A DNA stretch of 64,000 nucleotides from Trichoplax sp. H2 (Eukaryota; Placozoa; Uniplacotomia; Trichoplacea): NCBI GenBank assembly GCA_003344405.1, contig NOWV01000120.1, positions 1-64,000 of the forward strand, given 5' to 3'. Position 1 is the first letter of the stretch. Every line of letters starts with the position of its first letter. The notes under the pieces were generated by a model. The model was not told the origin of the DNA, did no database searches, and saw only the letters and a program-made list of their open reading frames with translations. Both the position numbers and the translations under genes were made by a program. This document shows, in pieces, positions 1 through 12,728 of the stretch.

Positions 1-429
1 TACTGCATTTACATACTATTCCTCAATAGTTCATGAGTCATAGTTAATACAATTAACATTAGAATCATTTACTGAATTAGATATTAATTTTAGCTACTGC
101 TCCCTTAATGCAGACAACAGTATTTACGAACATAGACATATAATGACTAATACAGAATAGTCAGATTACGATATGTCCTATCACGGAACATTTCCATGAT
201 AATTTACAGTCTACCATAAGTAAATTACAATCACAATGATTCGAACTGTAAGCAGATGATTTGCATTCCCTATTATAACTATTAATTTCAGTATGTGTAT
301 AAGTGTCACTGTCATAAAAAGTCAGTGCTATATTAAAACACAGTATATCCAAATTAGAAGTTAACTAAATAAGGATAGTCTAATAGAATTATCCTAACAT
401 AGATATTTCTACTGTAATACAGTATATAA

Positions 430-3400
430 CACTGTAACAATATCAAATTTATTTCTACTTTTACGGAAGATACCAAACTGTTTCATAAGTTATGATATAT
501 GTATTGAAATCTGATTTTTTCTATAGCTGCTAATACCCATTGTAATCATATACATTTAGATAGGGCTCAAATGCGATTTCAAGTCAGCATTCTATACAGT
601 AACGCTACACCAAGGATAATTAAAGAGATAAACAAAGTCAAGTAATCGATGAAATAAATTATTACATATTAATACAGTTCTGTAATAAGAGTTGTGAAAA
701 CAGTTACTAAATCAATATCTGTGTGAAAGCTTAGAGTAAAATGTAAAATTTTTCTAGAATAAGTTACGAAGGAAGTTATCATATTTAAAGTTATTTTATT
801 CGATTTAGATAACTTCTGTACTTAATTTTTAGTCAATATCGAGTACTTGACATATATAAATATACAGTTTATTACGTTAAAAAGTTAGGAAGTTTACTTA
901 TTTTATTCTTAAGTAATTATCAGGCAGCTATTATGGAACTATAGGATAAGTATATTCATAAAGTGATAAATTATTCACTGATTTGTTATAATTCGATAAA
1001 TAGTTAATTTTATCGCTATTATCTGATTAACTTCTTAATACGCTATTACAAACATACGCAAGGTTTTGATGTAGCACTAGAACATTCCATTTAAATTCAA
1101 AAGTTAACTTCCAGTTCCAACACCAACAAGGCGAATACACTCCGGTTAAACTGGTTCGCAATTAATACTTTGATTCATTGTGCCTATTTCTAAATTAAGA
1201 ATTGCTAAGGTATCTACAACCATCATCTACTAAAGTTACCGTTATTACAGGGGTCAAAATATAATCAACGGATAAGCATACATCAAATGACATTGCAGTG
1301 TACGGGTTATTAGCCCTAGGTTCATAATACGTCAGCTCAAAATTCTGAGTTGTTAAAATCGAGAAATCCCTAATGTGACACAAAATAGTCAACACCGTAT
1401 AATTGACTTATAACAGTTAAGTATATGAACGTCCGTCGCAGAAGAAATCCAATTTCTTCCTCTCATAATAACAGTCGAAAGTGGCTAAGATAAACCTGAT
1501 AATCGACTTAGCCTCCACGATAACAATTCTATACAACTTATATAAATTATCATGAATTGCTCCTCTACATAGGAGTCATCAATCACATTAGTACATTGCT
1601 TAATAACATTACATAATATGGCTATCAGCTACGGCCTTATATAGCCCGTACTTTATTAAGATATACAGTTCTACACTACATACTATCACTGTATTGCCTA
1701 CACAAAACTATAGTAATTAACTGAAATCACTACAGCAATATGATAAGGTAATTTATTAATAGAAATCATAATAATTTACTATCATGACAGGTATATTGCG
1801 AAGTCAGCCTAAACATTTAGCTATAGCTATTAAGACTAACTTAGAGTACACTGGTACTAGTGTATAATAGCTAGAAGTAATAAAATCGATTAATCTAAAT
1901 TCGTATCGTATGACTCAACTTTCATGTATTGGAATAGTTTAGTTTTCTTATTGAGATTCTCCCGAAGTTAGTCTTAGATTAAATAGAGTAGATAGACTAC
2001 CTTGGATCCGATCAGAAAAGCTATTTCTGGCAGCCATTAACAGCACGCACAGAAATAAAATAATTGAAGACACTCAGTAATTATGTTTGTCTATTATCAT
2101 ATTAAATTTTAAAGGGTAAAATAGACCTTTTTTATAATTTCGAATACTATAGTCTGCGTTTTCAGCTTTGGTTAAACTGGAAGTATCAATATATTTAGGA
2201 TTATTAGATCAGTATTTACCAGTATTTCTGTTTTAAAAATTAAGATCCGGCATGATGTCTTGTGCAGTGCTAAACTTTACTTAGTAGAAATTACTGACTT
2301 TGTGGAAGATCATTCGTTGCTGTTGGTGAAAGATATACGATTTACTTAATGTCTATAAGAAGAGAAAGCGTTAGATAAATGCAAATAAAGAATTGATACT
2401 CAAACAGTAATTACTATTTAACTATGGGTATCCTACACATTTTTTACTTATTTCCAACGCGAACTAATTAGTAGTTTTTTCTGTCTCATTTTGATTAAAG
2501 CTAGCTACATCTATAGCAATCGTATTTCTACGATTTAAGAAAAAAAATTTGCGTAGAAGCGTCCTAAAATCACGAAATCGAAATACAAAGTAAAGCAATG
2601 GATCGATAGCAGTATTGGAAAATGGAAGCATGCTGATCGCTTTTCTTATTTGACTTAGAACAATTATCTTATTAATATTATCATAAATACCAACTCCAGT
2701 AATAATATAGAAACTGAACACATTTGTTAGTGCGATAAAAGTCAATGTAATCTGAAGTCTTTTATCAAATACAGATCGAAATTGTGACCTAGAAATTGTT
2801 GTAGATTTTCTTAACATAACTATCATATGTACATACAATATGAAAGCAGTTGTATAAGCTATGAGAATATAAAACATTTCCAATAATCCGAGAATAAAAT
2901 AAATCTGCCCCATAAGAAACAAGCCAAGACATAAGTTTGAAGAGTGTTCAAAAGTATAAGGGGATAGTTTCCTCTTTCCAATATTATCAAATACAACTAT
3001 ACCGGCTGCTATAATAATACCAGCAATCCAAGTGATACTAGTCAGAATTTTACTCTTTTTAATGGTTAGCTTTCTTCTGCTATATGGATAAACAATTAAT
3101 ATATAACGATCCACCGCAATAAGAAGCGTCAATGTAGATGACATGTACAGAAAAATCTTTGAAAGAAATTGTGCGAAGCTGCAAGCCGTAGTCTTAAACC
3201 ATTCATTTTTTATTAAAGAATAACTTACATTAGCCAAATGCTGATACTTATGTTGATAATATTGAGTGTAATAAGCATCAGAAATAACTATTATTGTAAT
3301 ATAAGTAACACCAATAAGATCGCAAACTAATAAATTGAAAAGTAGCCATAGTGAAGGTTTTCTCATATGTTCACAGCGGTCTCTTCCAATCGTAGGAAGC

Positions 3401-4080
3401 TTGCATGTAAAACATTCCGATATAATTATATATCCAATTAGAAAGAGATTTACAGGTAAACCAATTAGAACAACAGTCAAAGCTATGATTCGTGAAGAAT
3501 CACTGTTCATAAAGGGAGAATATAAGCTGAAGTTGGACATTCTTAAAATGAAACTCCGAGACGTAACATTAAATTTCGAAAAGATGGTTATAAATTAACG
3601 TTGCAGTTATTAGAACAAAATTGTACTTTTATTTTCTTACGATTTTTATTATAAATACCCTTTCTCTAGTCATGATCAAATTAAATTTTCAGCACGATCA
3701 ATAAAAACATCAACAAACCTTTTATTTAGTTATAGCTATTATCTTGCAATATCATGTTTGAAATTTATGGCATTAATAAATCAATTATTTTGATTCTTTT
3801 ATTATCCTAACATTTTTACTCCCATTCAAGAAGCTATAAATACAGGAAATAATATAGTACAAACGTCGATTTATTGTTAATGAAAAAGTTTTTATTAGCA
3901 TAAGCAGGTATTGATGAAGTCTAGACGAAGCGATAAAAAAGGAATGAGAATATACGAGAAGCGATCATTCTATTTCCAGATTTTGACTTAAATTTTATAC
4001 GCGAGTAGTATTTATTATGATTACAGAATTAATAATTAAAATAAAGAATTATAGAGTTACCATAGTTAAGAATCTAGGGA
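430..4080. repeat. Left arm of large inverted repeat around the receptor pair
   Basis: This stretch is the reverse complement, with divergence and indels, of about 5050-8120. Matches were checked by eye at several points: around 485-535 with 8030-8085, 1190-1245 with 7260-7310, 2100-2145 with 7030-7075, the whole receptor gene, 3541-3850 with 5330-5580, and 4010-4075 with 5060-5110. The left arm has roughly 650 bp not matched in the right arm between about 1260 and 2030. Apart from the receptor gene I see no coding region. The outer boundary is approximate, because similarity fades beyond about 430. Confidence 0.85.
2464..3540 (-). CDS. Rhodopsin-class (LGR/relaxin-receptor-like) 7TM receptor, copy 1
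   Basis: Intronless 358-residue class A GPCR, expected in the plasma membrane and coupled to G proteins. The N-terminus is short, with an Asn-Phe-Ser glycosylation site, so no leucine-rich ectodomain is present. TM1 starts near residue 18, and an unusually long first intracellular loop rich in Cys and Arg follows it. TM3 ends in an intact DRY motif (Val-Asp-Arg-Tyr-Ile). TM7 carries the DPLLY form of NPxxY, followed by a basic helix 8. The 7TM core resembles LGR7/8-type receptors, but the ligand is unknown. It lies head-to-head with an almost identical copy at 5609. About nine residues in ten are identical by eye. The start is the first ATG, which aligns with the other copy. Confidence 0.93.
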   Translation of the reverse strand: MSNFSLYSPFMNSDSSRIIALTVVLIGLPVNLFLIGYIIISECFTCKLPTIGRDRCEHMRKPSLWLLFNLLVCDLIGVTYITIIVISDAYYTQYYQHKYQHLANVSYSLIKNEWFKTTACSFAQFLSKIFLYMSSTLTLLIAVDRYILIVYPYSRRKLTIKKSKILTSITWIAGIIIAAGIVVFDNIGKRKLSPYTFEHSSNLCLGLFLMGQIYFILGLLEMFYILIAYTTAFILYVHMIVMLRKSTTISRSQFRSVFDKRLQITLTFIALTNVFSFYIITGVGIYDNINKIIVLSQIRKAISMLPFSNTAIDPLLYFVFRFRDFRTLLRKFFFLNRRNTIAIDVASFNQNETEKTTN

Positions 4081-5049
4081 ATTGTCACGGTACGAACTAC
4101 CGTGAAGAAATAGTTATCTAAATTTGGTTAATATAATATAGTGATAATATATTACATCTAGTTTCTTACAATAGGAATTACTCGAATTATAAATGTGTTA
4201 CAGTAAATTTATTGCTGTGCTGTAATGTGTACTGAAATGAATCTGTGGATGGACATATTGTAGTCCGACTGTGAAAAACTAGTTAGTAGATGTTCTCACC
4301 CAAGTATTTTTATAAGATGACTTGTGAATGTTATCTGCTGTAGAAGGGTATATAAACCCGTCAGATAGTTGAATAAAGCAGTTCTCAATTGTCTAGTTGA
4401 GTTTAACGTAGAATCAAAGGCGTCTAAGTTCTTGTGAGGTAGTTAACGGATACTGAATCCCGGAGACTATAGTAATTTAGAGATTTGTTTTACGTTATCT
4501 TTGTCACGAAGCTGGTTTGTGACAGGAATATATTGTGATAAATCCCGTCTTTAGTGTAGACATTGGCAGCTCCTTAGTTCCATGATCTTATTTATAATAT
4601 TAGTGGCAATCGATATTGAAATCATAATATTGATAGCTCAATGGTATTAATAAGTATTGTATTTTTTAATTGTTTTACAATCATATTATATTCATATACC
4701 ATGACAGAAATAATTGCTCACACGTGCTACCTCAATCTATTGGCTTAACATATTAAAAATGAATTCCGACTTATTATTTATTATCTCTGCATTGATGTCT
4801 ATACTACCTCGTTATTTGTCTAGAGAATTTATATACGGTATAGAGACATGATTTAAATTATATAAATGTAAATGGTTTCAAATACAGATATTCATTATAG
4901 GCATTTTGCAAAATACCTAAAGTATTTCAAGTATTTTACAAGATGCCTGATTTCGCAAATTGCCGTTAACATATACATACGTAAACATAATAAATAAATA
5001 AGTCAAGGCTTAATTTTAATATTCACTAAACACAGGATTTATCACAGTA
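4081..5049. other. Spacer between inverted-repeat arms, no gene seen
   Basis: About 970 bp of AT-rich DNA lie between the two arms and so between two divergent receptor genes. I see no credible ORF or RNA gene. With the flanking arm segments it forms the shared 5' region of the pair. Confidence 0.6.
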
Positions 5050-8000
5050 AATTGCTTGAATTCTTAACTATGATAAACCTATAGTGCATTATTTTAATTA
5101 TGAATTCTGCGATTATAATAAACAGTACCCTTGTACAAAATTTAAATCATAACCTTGATATAAAATGATTGTTTCTCCTAAGCATAGTATGGTCTCATTC
5201 TTTTTCACATCGCTCCGTCTCAATTTCATCAATGCCTGCTTACGTTGATAAAAACTTTTTTCCTTCACCTTTAAAATGACGTTTATAAACTACTGTATAT
5301 TATTTCCTGTATGTATAGTTATTTGAATAGGTATAAAAGTGGTTAGACAATGAAAGGATCAAAATAATTGATTTATTAATGCCATAAATTTCAAATATGA
5401 TATAGCAAGATAATAGCTATAACTAAATAAAGATTTAATGAGTTTTTATAGATCGTGCTAAAATTTAATTTGATCATGACTAGAGAAAGGGTATTTATAA
5501 TAAAAATCGTAAGAAAATAAAAGTACAATTTTGTTCTAACAATTGCTGCGTTCTTTTATAACCATCTTTTCGAAATTTAATGTTACGTCTCGGAGTTTCA
5601 TTTTAAGAATGTCCAACTTCAGCTTATATTCTCCCTTTATGAATAGTGATTCTTCACGAATCATAGCTCTGACTGTTGTTCTAATTGGTTTACCTGTAAA
5701 TCTCTTTCTAATTGGATATATAATTATATCGGAATGTTTTATATGCAAGCTTCCTGCAATTGGAAGAGACCGCTGCGAACATATGAGAAAACCTTCACTA
5801 TGGCTACTTTTCAATTTATTAGTTTGCGATCTTATTGGTGTTACTTATATTACAATAATAGTTATTTCTGATGCTTATTACACTCAATATTATCAACATA
5901 AGTATCAGCATTTGGCTAATGTAAGTTATTCTTTAATAAAAAATGAATGGTTTAAGACTACGGCTTGCAGCTTCGCACAATTTCTTTCAAAGATTTATTT
6001 GTGTATGTCATCTACATTGACGCTTCTTATTGCGGTCGATCGCTTCATGCTAATTGTTTACCCGTATAATAGAAGAAAGCTAACCATTAAAAAGAGTAAA
6101 ATTCTGACTAGTATCACTTGGATTGCTGATATTATTATGGCAGCCGGTATAGTTGTATTTGATAATATTGGAAAGAGGAAACTATCCCCTTATACTTTTG
6201 AACGAACTTCAAACTTATGTCTTGGGTTGTATGATTTGGAGCAGATTTATTTTATTCTCGGATTATTGGAATTACTTTACATTCTCATAGCTTATACAAC
6301 TGCTTTCATATTGTATGTACATATGATAGTTACGTTAAGAAAATCTACAACAATTTCTAGGTCACAATTTCGATCTGTATTTGATAAAAGACTTCAGATT
6401 ACATTGACTTTTATCGCGTTAACAAGCGTGTTTAGTTTCTACGTTATTGCTGGAGCTGCTATTTATGATAATATTAATAAGATAATTGTTCCAAGTAAAA
6501 TAAGAAAAGCGATCAGCATGCTTCCGTTTTCCAATACTGCTATCGATCCATTGCTTTACTTAATATTTCGATTTCGTGATTTTAGGACGCTTCTACGCAA
6601 ATGTGTTTTCTCTAATCGTGTGAACATGATTGCAGTAGATGTAGCTGGCTATAATCAAAATGAGACAGTAAAAACTAGTAATTAGTTCACCTTGGAAATA
6701 AGTAAAATATGTATTTGATACCTATAGCCAAATAATTATTACTGTTTAGAGTATCAATTCTTTATTTGCATTTATCTAACGTTTTCTCTCCTTATTGACA
6801 TGAAGTAAATCGCATATATTTCACTAACAGCTGCTAATAATCTTCCACATAGTCAGCGATTTCTACTACATGCAGTTTAGTACTGTACTGGATGTTATGC
6901 AGCATCTTCATTTTAAAATGGTAACTTTGGTCAATACTAATCTAATAATCCTAAATATATTGATATTTTCTTTCTAGCCAAAGCTGAATTCGTTGCCTTT
7001 GGTATTCAAAAATGTGTAAAAATTCTATTTTTACTCTTTAAAATTCAATATGATAATAGATAAACGTATTTACTAAATGTTTTTAATTATTTAACTTCGC
7101 ACTGTTCATAATAGCCCAATAATTATATGGCTTGATTAATTTCCCAACATACGTGTCCCGATAGTAAGTTAACATAGTTTCTATTAATAGATTCTATTCA
7201 CATCATACTTGATGTACGCTTTCGTACATGTCGATCATGTATTCGATCTCTTTAATATCTGTAACTTCAGTACATGATGGTCGTAGATACCTTAACAATT
7301 CTTAATTTAGTAACAGATAGATCAAGATGGTAGCTGTAAAGTAGTTTAGCTGGAGTGTATTATTCGACTTGATAGCGGTAAAAGTAAAAGTATAGCCTCT
7401 AAGTTGAAATCAAAAATGCGCTAGTACGAAAATCTTATGGATGTTTGGTATAATGTGTTCAGGAGTTAATTAGTTAATGATTAAATTAACAATTTGTCGA
7501 AAGAAAGGGATTAGAGAATAGTTTATAACTTTGTGAATATGCGTGTACTTATACTGTAGTTACTATCAGGAATGATACGTAGTATTATATACGATATTTG
7601 TGTATGTATATTAATTGCCTAATGCTTACTTAAGAATTAACTGAATAAGCCATCTAACTATGCACATTTGCACAGTGATGCACAGTAATATACTGTATAT
7701 TTTTATGTATTACCTGCTTGATATTTACTAAAAATTAAGTAAAGAAGTTATCTAAATCTGTTGTATAACAGTAAACATGATAATTTTCTTCGTAATTCAT
7801 ATCCAGAAATATGTCATATGTACTCTGAAGCATTTACGCCCATATCGATTTAGTAGGCATTTTTTCTCAACTCTTATTACAGAACTGCATTAATTTATTT
7901 TATCGATGATCTGACATCATTTATCCTCTTCAGTTATCTTTGAAGTAGCCTTATTGTTTATAATATTAATATGAAACTATATTTTAAAGTTCGACCTAAA

Positions 8001-8120
8001 AGGTACATAATTCTAATTGCTAATTGCAGCTATAGAAAAAATTAGATTTCAATTCGTATATTCTAACTTACGAAGCAATGTAGTATCTTTTGCGAAAGTG
8101 CAAATAAATGTGATCCGTCA
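5050..8120. repeat. Right arm of large inverted repeat around the receptor pair
   Basis: Inverted, diverged copy of about 430-4080, containing receptor copy 2. The similarity covers both flanks of the gene, so the unit duplicated was genomic DNA and not only a coding segment or a retrocopied mRNA. Non-coding flanks have diverged visibly more than the coding part, which suggests selection or gene conversion on the genes. Confidence 0.85.
5609..6685 (+). CDS. Rhodopsin-class (LGR/relaxin-receptor-like) 7TM receptor, copy 2
   Basis: Intronless, 358 residues, the same length as copy 1 and transcribed away from it. I chose the ATG at 5609 because it aligns with the start of copy 1. The open frame runs 22 codons further upstream but has no ATG there. 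The seven hydrophobic segments and the DPLLY motif in TM7 are kept. The DRY motif at the end of TM3 is changed to Asp-Arg-Phe, and residues in TM4, TM5 and the C-terminal tail also differ from copy 1. The frame is fully open, so this looks like a working paralog and not a pseudogene. Ligand and G-protein coupling cannot be read from the sequence. Confidence 0.93.
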   Translation: MSNFSLYSPFMNSDSSRIIALTVVLIGLPVNLFLIGYIIISECFICKLPAIGRDRCEHMRKPSLWLLFNLLVCDLIGVTYITIIVISDAYYTQYYQHKYQHLANVSYSLIKNEWFKTTACSFAQFLSKIYLCMSSTLTLLIAVDRFMLIVYPYNRRKLTIKKSKILTSITWIADIIMAAGIVVFDNIGKRKLSPYTFERTSNLCLGLYDLEQIYFILGLLELLYILIAYTTAFILYVHMIVTLRKSTTISRSQFRSVFDKRLQITLTFIALTSVFSFYVIAGAAIYDNINKIIVPSKIRKAISMLPFSNTAIDPLLYLIFRFRDFRTLLRKCVFSNRVNMIAVDVAGYNQNETVKTSN

Positions 8121-9334
8121 GTTATAATAACATAAAGGTGTAATAAATGTGGCTATAGTTTTAGATAATGATAGCTAATTGTAGCTTAATGTATTATATA
8201 TATTGTAGTTAAATCTTAGAATTTATGAAATATCATTTATTCACGTCGATATTGATATTGTAAATGATACTTGTATCGTCGAAATGATCTGAAATAGGAG
8301 TGGCTATAAAAGTAAATTTAAGTTACAACACGTAATACTAAACATTGCTATAGGCTGGTATGATAGTTTCTCGTAGAATTCCATACGAAATGATGAATTT
8401 AAAGGTAGAAAAATCTTTAGAAATTAGCTAGTAGGGTCAGCAGGGTATACTTTTATTATATGAATTCAAAATATCTTAACAGTAGCAATAAAAAGTAACA
8501 TACAAATTATAAAAACCTACAAGAAAACGTATCTGTAGGTTACATAATGGTACACTAAGTACAATATATAAACTTAGCTAGAGCAATTATCAGATGTCAA
8601 CTGACGAAATTGAAAAAAAAGCATCGTAGCTAGCGAAATTTAAATCTTGTTAAATTAAAGCAGTTACAAAGAGAGTCTAAGCGATAAAAGCTTGATTGCA
8701 GACGAGGCTAAAGATTTAAGAAATGGTTAACCCTTTCAAACCATAGGATAGATTCGTCGATAACGATTGATGAAATAAATAAGTGCAGCATATTGCTATA
8801 GATAAAGTAGAAATGAAGGTACAGACTCTCTCAATAATACTTGTTATAGAATATGATCTAAGATATAATAGTATAGTGTCTAGTGATCCAAATTTTTAGT
8901 AAGAATGATTAATTTTACAGCCAGATTTTTAACTACAGGATAGTTTTTGTCCAACTTCGATCGAAGAGTTAGCTCAAATACTTGAAAAGAATATTCCAAT
9001 GTTTGCATCATTGACCGTATCCATTTCGATATCTGGTTTAATATAGATAGAATAAGTTTAATGGATACGAAATACATATCTGTTTCAGTGACTCTATATT
9101 CTTGAAAGAACTTACTAGTGGTAGATAGTGCAATCATATTCGATAGATAAAAAACATGGTAAGCTATCATACGTATATAGGTTATAACTTGGTATCATGC
9201 TAGAAATAGTTATCTGACGCTGTATCTGTAGTAATCATGGACTAGCGATAGGAATAATAGCTAATTTCTAATTAATTAGAAATAAAATTTAAAACATTAT
9301 CAATCATGATTACAAAACCAGGAAAAACATACTC
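8121..9334. other. Intergenic region, nothing recognised
   Basis: AT-rich DNA between the right repeat arm and the 3' end of the GT14 gene. The longest open frame (about 96 codons, minus strand near 8880-9170) has no recognisable domain and no supporting splice structure. Confidence 0.5.
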
Positions 9335-10753
9335 TTAAAACGTTGTGCTAGCGATTTCTTGCTTCATGCGATTTCTTCTATCTAATTCAATACAATCCAT
9401 TACAACATGATCTCTCCTAATATCGAATTTAGATGCAAATAAATAGTGTTGATGATTTTTATCAAATAGCCATCTTAAATCTCCTACTGAATAAGTACAT
9501 TGACCCTTTCTCCACCAGCCGTAACAATGTGTTGATCCCCAATTAGTTAGGCGAGATTTTGATGAAACAGCTTTAGTTCGATATGATTGATTGAAATGTA
9601 TTGAACCTGGAACACCGTCGATTCGCTGCAATGTTGCCCAGATATTTTCACTAGGTAGAAAAGTATCATTAAAGTAGTTTAAGATTGCTTTTGCTGTCAT
9701 ATTACTCATAACAAATTGACAAAATTCATACGTAGCCGCGATAAATGATCCGCCTTTATAAATTCTAACATTATTTAACGATATTGGGGATTTAAATCTA
9801 GTACTTGGTAAATACTGTCCACTTTTTGATAAATAGTAATGATATTGATATCTCGATTTTAAATGAGCAGCAACTAAAGTTTCAATATCATTTTGGCCAT
9901 TTAGTGTTTTTAGATATTGGACTAATTCTCGATTTGTCATTAATGGATAATCATCGCCGGATAAATTAATCCAGTATTTCCAATTGTGATGATGAAGAAG
10001 AAGTGCTTCCATACAGTATAGATCAGCTTGTATTCGCGAATAGGTCGTTGGTATAACTGAAATTAAATTGAATACAATAATATTACGGAAACATTTAGCA
10101 TAGTTCATCATTACTTGTGTAAACGCTGGCGATGATTTGTTATCTACATGGATACAGTAATAATTATGAGGCATATAAATACTGCGTAATAATCTTTCAA
10201 CTTGTTCAGCATTCTTATGGACAGTTAAAGTAAATGCAATTGGATACTCTTTCTCTTCCTGACTTAGTGATATATTTGGATAAGATTGATAAATTGGATT
10301 TTGACAATATTGGGTTTCTTTAGCTAAAAGTTCATTCGATAGAAACGTTCTATTTTGATGCAAGCGAAATGCTTCCCGGACATAATTAATTTCTGATGCT
10401 GATCGATGAGATAGATCTTGACAATTTGGTTGTCGTTCCATAGTATTAAACATACTGCCATAGTAGGTTGGATTGGTTTGGAGGGGATAAAGTGGTAATT
10501 GAGGAATTTTATCTCTCGTCATGGTTTTGACCGTTATACCAGGAGTTGCATGGACATTTCGCCGCTGTCCATTATAGCTTAAGGTAGTTAAATTGATTGG
10601 AGAAACTTGATGCGATTTATAGATCCAATCTTTAGCTTGGTCTATGAGTTGGCGATCAGTAAACATTTTATGTAATTGCATAAATAACATTAATAACAAA
10701 ATGCTGCTAAGTATATTGACGGTACGAGATCTTTTGATTGTAAGAATCTTCAT
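9335..10753 (-). CDS. GT14 family beta-1,6-N-acetylglucosaminyltransferase-like (core-2/I-branching type)
   Basis: Intronless 472-residue type II membrane protein, expected in the Golgi. A short cytoplasmic basic N-terminus is followed by one hydrophobic anchor at about residues 10-28 and a stem of about 130 residues. The Branch/GT14 catalytic domain follows. Its landmarks are an alanine/phenylalanine-rich strand leading to a His-Lys-Asn-Ala segment, a Cys-Ile-His-Val-Asp-Asn-Lys motif, a Trp-Ile-Asn-Leu-Ser-Gly-Asp-Asp-Tyr-Pro-Leu motif, and near the end a Trp-Gly-Ser-Thr-His-Cys-Tyr segment. Several Cys residues could form the disulfides typical of GCNT enzymes. The family transfers GlcNAc from UDP-GlcNAc to O-glycan or polylactosamine cores. 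Whether this one makes core-2, core-4 or I branches cannot be told. Xylosyltransferase is less likely because of length and lack of its extra domains. Confidence 0.9.
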   Translation of the reverse strand: MKILTIKRSRTVNILSSILLLMLFMQLHKMFTDRQLIDQAKDWIYKSHQVSPINLTTLSYNGQRRNVHATPGITVKTMTRDKIPQLPLYPLQTNPTYYGSMFNTMERQPNCQDLSHRSASEINYVREAFRLHQNRTFLSNELLAKETQYCQNPIYQSYPNISLSQEEKEYPIAFTLTVHKNAEQVERLLRSIYMPHNYYCIHVDNKSSPAFTQVMMNYAKCFRNIIVFNLISVIPTTYSRIQADLYCMEALLLHHHNWKYWINLSGDDYPLMTNRELVQYLKTLNGQNDIETLVAAHLKSRYQYHYYLSKSGQYLPSTRFKSPISLNNVRIYKGGSFIAATYEFCQFVMSNMTAKAILNYFNDTFLPSENIWATLQRIDGVPGSIHFNQSYRTKAVSSKSRLTNWGSTHCYGWWRKGQCTYSVGDLRWLFDKNHQHYLFASKFDIRRDHVVMDCIELDRRNRMKQEIASTTF

Positions 10754-12728
10754 TTTTGGCTATCAGCAATTATTATCACCGATGATAGTATACGATAGCT
10801 AGGGACTTGAATAATTATTAAATTTTGACAATAATAATAAAGAAGGCCAGAGTAAAGAGATACTAGTGTATTTAGCATATAGCAATGCTAAAGTTACGAT
10901 CTTGTATAATAATTTATATCCAGAATAACATTACTGTAGAACCACTGGACGGTGTTTCTAACGTTTTTTACCTTTCTGGGGTCATGTTCAACTCGCTCTT
11001 GCTTAGGCTTAATTGACCTTATAAAGATTTACTTTTAATCCTTAGGATGACTAGCGTAGCGGATAAAAATCGTTGTACCTTTGTGTACATATACTCGCAC
11101 ATGTACTCTATCTGTTTAAACTTGTAACTTGATTAGTATCATTTTATTTATAGGAAGAAGCGCAACAGCTGGGAATAGATGGCTTTCAAATAAGTAGCGG
11201 TTAAATTGTTAACAGCGCCGGTCACTACAGCATGCATACTATTAGATCATACTTAAACTACTAGGACTCAACAATGTGTCCAATTCTGCATTTCAAGTTT
11301 CACGGCTTTCTTGAAGAAATAGAAATAGGAAGTTTTGTATGTATTTAATTAAAAATTTTCATAAACAGTGGACACCATGTGGATGACAATTCTGAAGGAT
11401 TTTCGATATTAATGTGTTCACAATGGCGACTAAGGAGTCTTTTGTTGTTTGTCCGTAGTAATGTCTATTGGTCGGCTGATCTTCTACTTATTTATTAAGA
11501 AATGATGGACTACGATATCTATACCCTAAAATAACTATTAATAAATGATACTATTTTAAGTTAAATAGTAAAATAATTGCTGTCTTATAAGAGCAGTTGC
11601 TGTCAATGTCCTTATTTTATTTCCAGCTATGGGCCGTAACCTAGTGTCTGTGCGTAGGAATCTTTTATTGAATAATGATCATTCGTTAATGTAATATCGA
11701 TTCATGACTAAGAGTAAGCCGTTCGGAAGCTGTCTTTTCTTTGAAGCCTATCGAGTATACTTACTTATAAAAGTGAATAGAGGCTTTAGCCGCTTACTTT
11801 TACTTAGAGTACCGTATTTGTTTTAAGATATAATTTGCATGCGTTTAGTATATGTCGTCTAGGTCTCTTTCTACTAATGTATAATATGATGTAGTGGAAA
11901 CAATACACAAAGGAACATTTTTACTGGCATTTGAATTAATCCAAATGAGCTACTAGATAGGTACAGTATTCAAGAATAAAACGAGGCTTCTAGCTGGTCT
12001 ACGTGCTTCCAAGTCGTTTGTAGACGACATTTATCCGAGCATTTGGTGATTCTGCTATTACAGCACTAATAGCGCTTATATCGATAACGCTTTGTAAATC
12101 ATTTGATATTTTAACTATCTGCTTTTACTAAAATAGAGCCTACATGCAATCTCTTTTGATATTTCTTCAATACTCCAAGCTATCATTTAAAGATTTGATA
12201 TTTTATTTTGTTGGTTGATTATAAAATAAAATATAATATAAATCCCTTGTTTTGGTTCTCTCATACTAAACTGCAGATCAGACCAAACTAGAGCCAGTTT
12301 ATAGTAAGGAATAGCTTTGTATAAAAACCGACATGATAGGCAGAAATCACTTTTGAAACAGTTTTCAATGGGACTCTCGTTCATTTAGTTAGAGAGGCCA
12401 TCGAAAATGTTATTTTCAAGTATGATAACGCTTCAATATCATGATCTAACTCTACCCGTCCTTTCTATGAGAACTGAACAATTGCTACGTAACAGATTGT
12501 ATAAAATATTGAAATATGGACTATTTTTTCTTAATTTTATGCAGATCGATTGCGTGCCGTTTTTACGCTAGTGGATTATAATTATGTAAAGTAATGCTAT
12601 AACGGATGTCGCGGTTTCAGCTAGTGACAGAGCTGCTGCATTTTGGACGATACTATTAGTCATCTTCTTACAAGTTTACTTCGCTCCTCTTAAAAGTGCA
12701 TACTTATTCCTCAGCGCTTTTGAGTCTT
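10754..12728. other. Intergenic region, nothing recognised
   Basis: About 2 kb between the 5' end of the GT14 gene and the satellite array. No ORF with recognisable similarity or splice-supported continuation was found on either strand. Confidence 0.5.

Noticed and set aside
3335-3598. Antisense ORF inside receptor copy 1 (and its twin at 5536-5814)
   Set aside because: Both are mirror frames of the receptor coding sequence, conserved only because the genes are duplicated.
430-8120. Inverted repeat as a DNA transposon with long terminal inverted repeats
   Set aside because: No transposase; the arms contain receptor genes and no target-site duplication could be recognised.
8880-9170. Minus-strand ORF of 96 codons
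   Set aside because: AT-rich, no similarity, no splice or signal features; likely chance.
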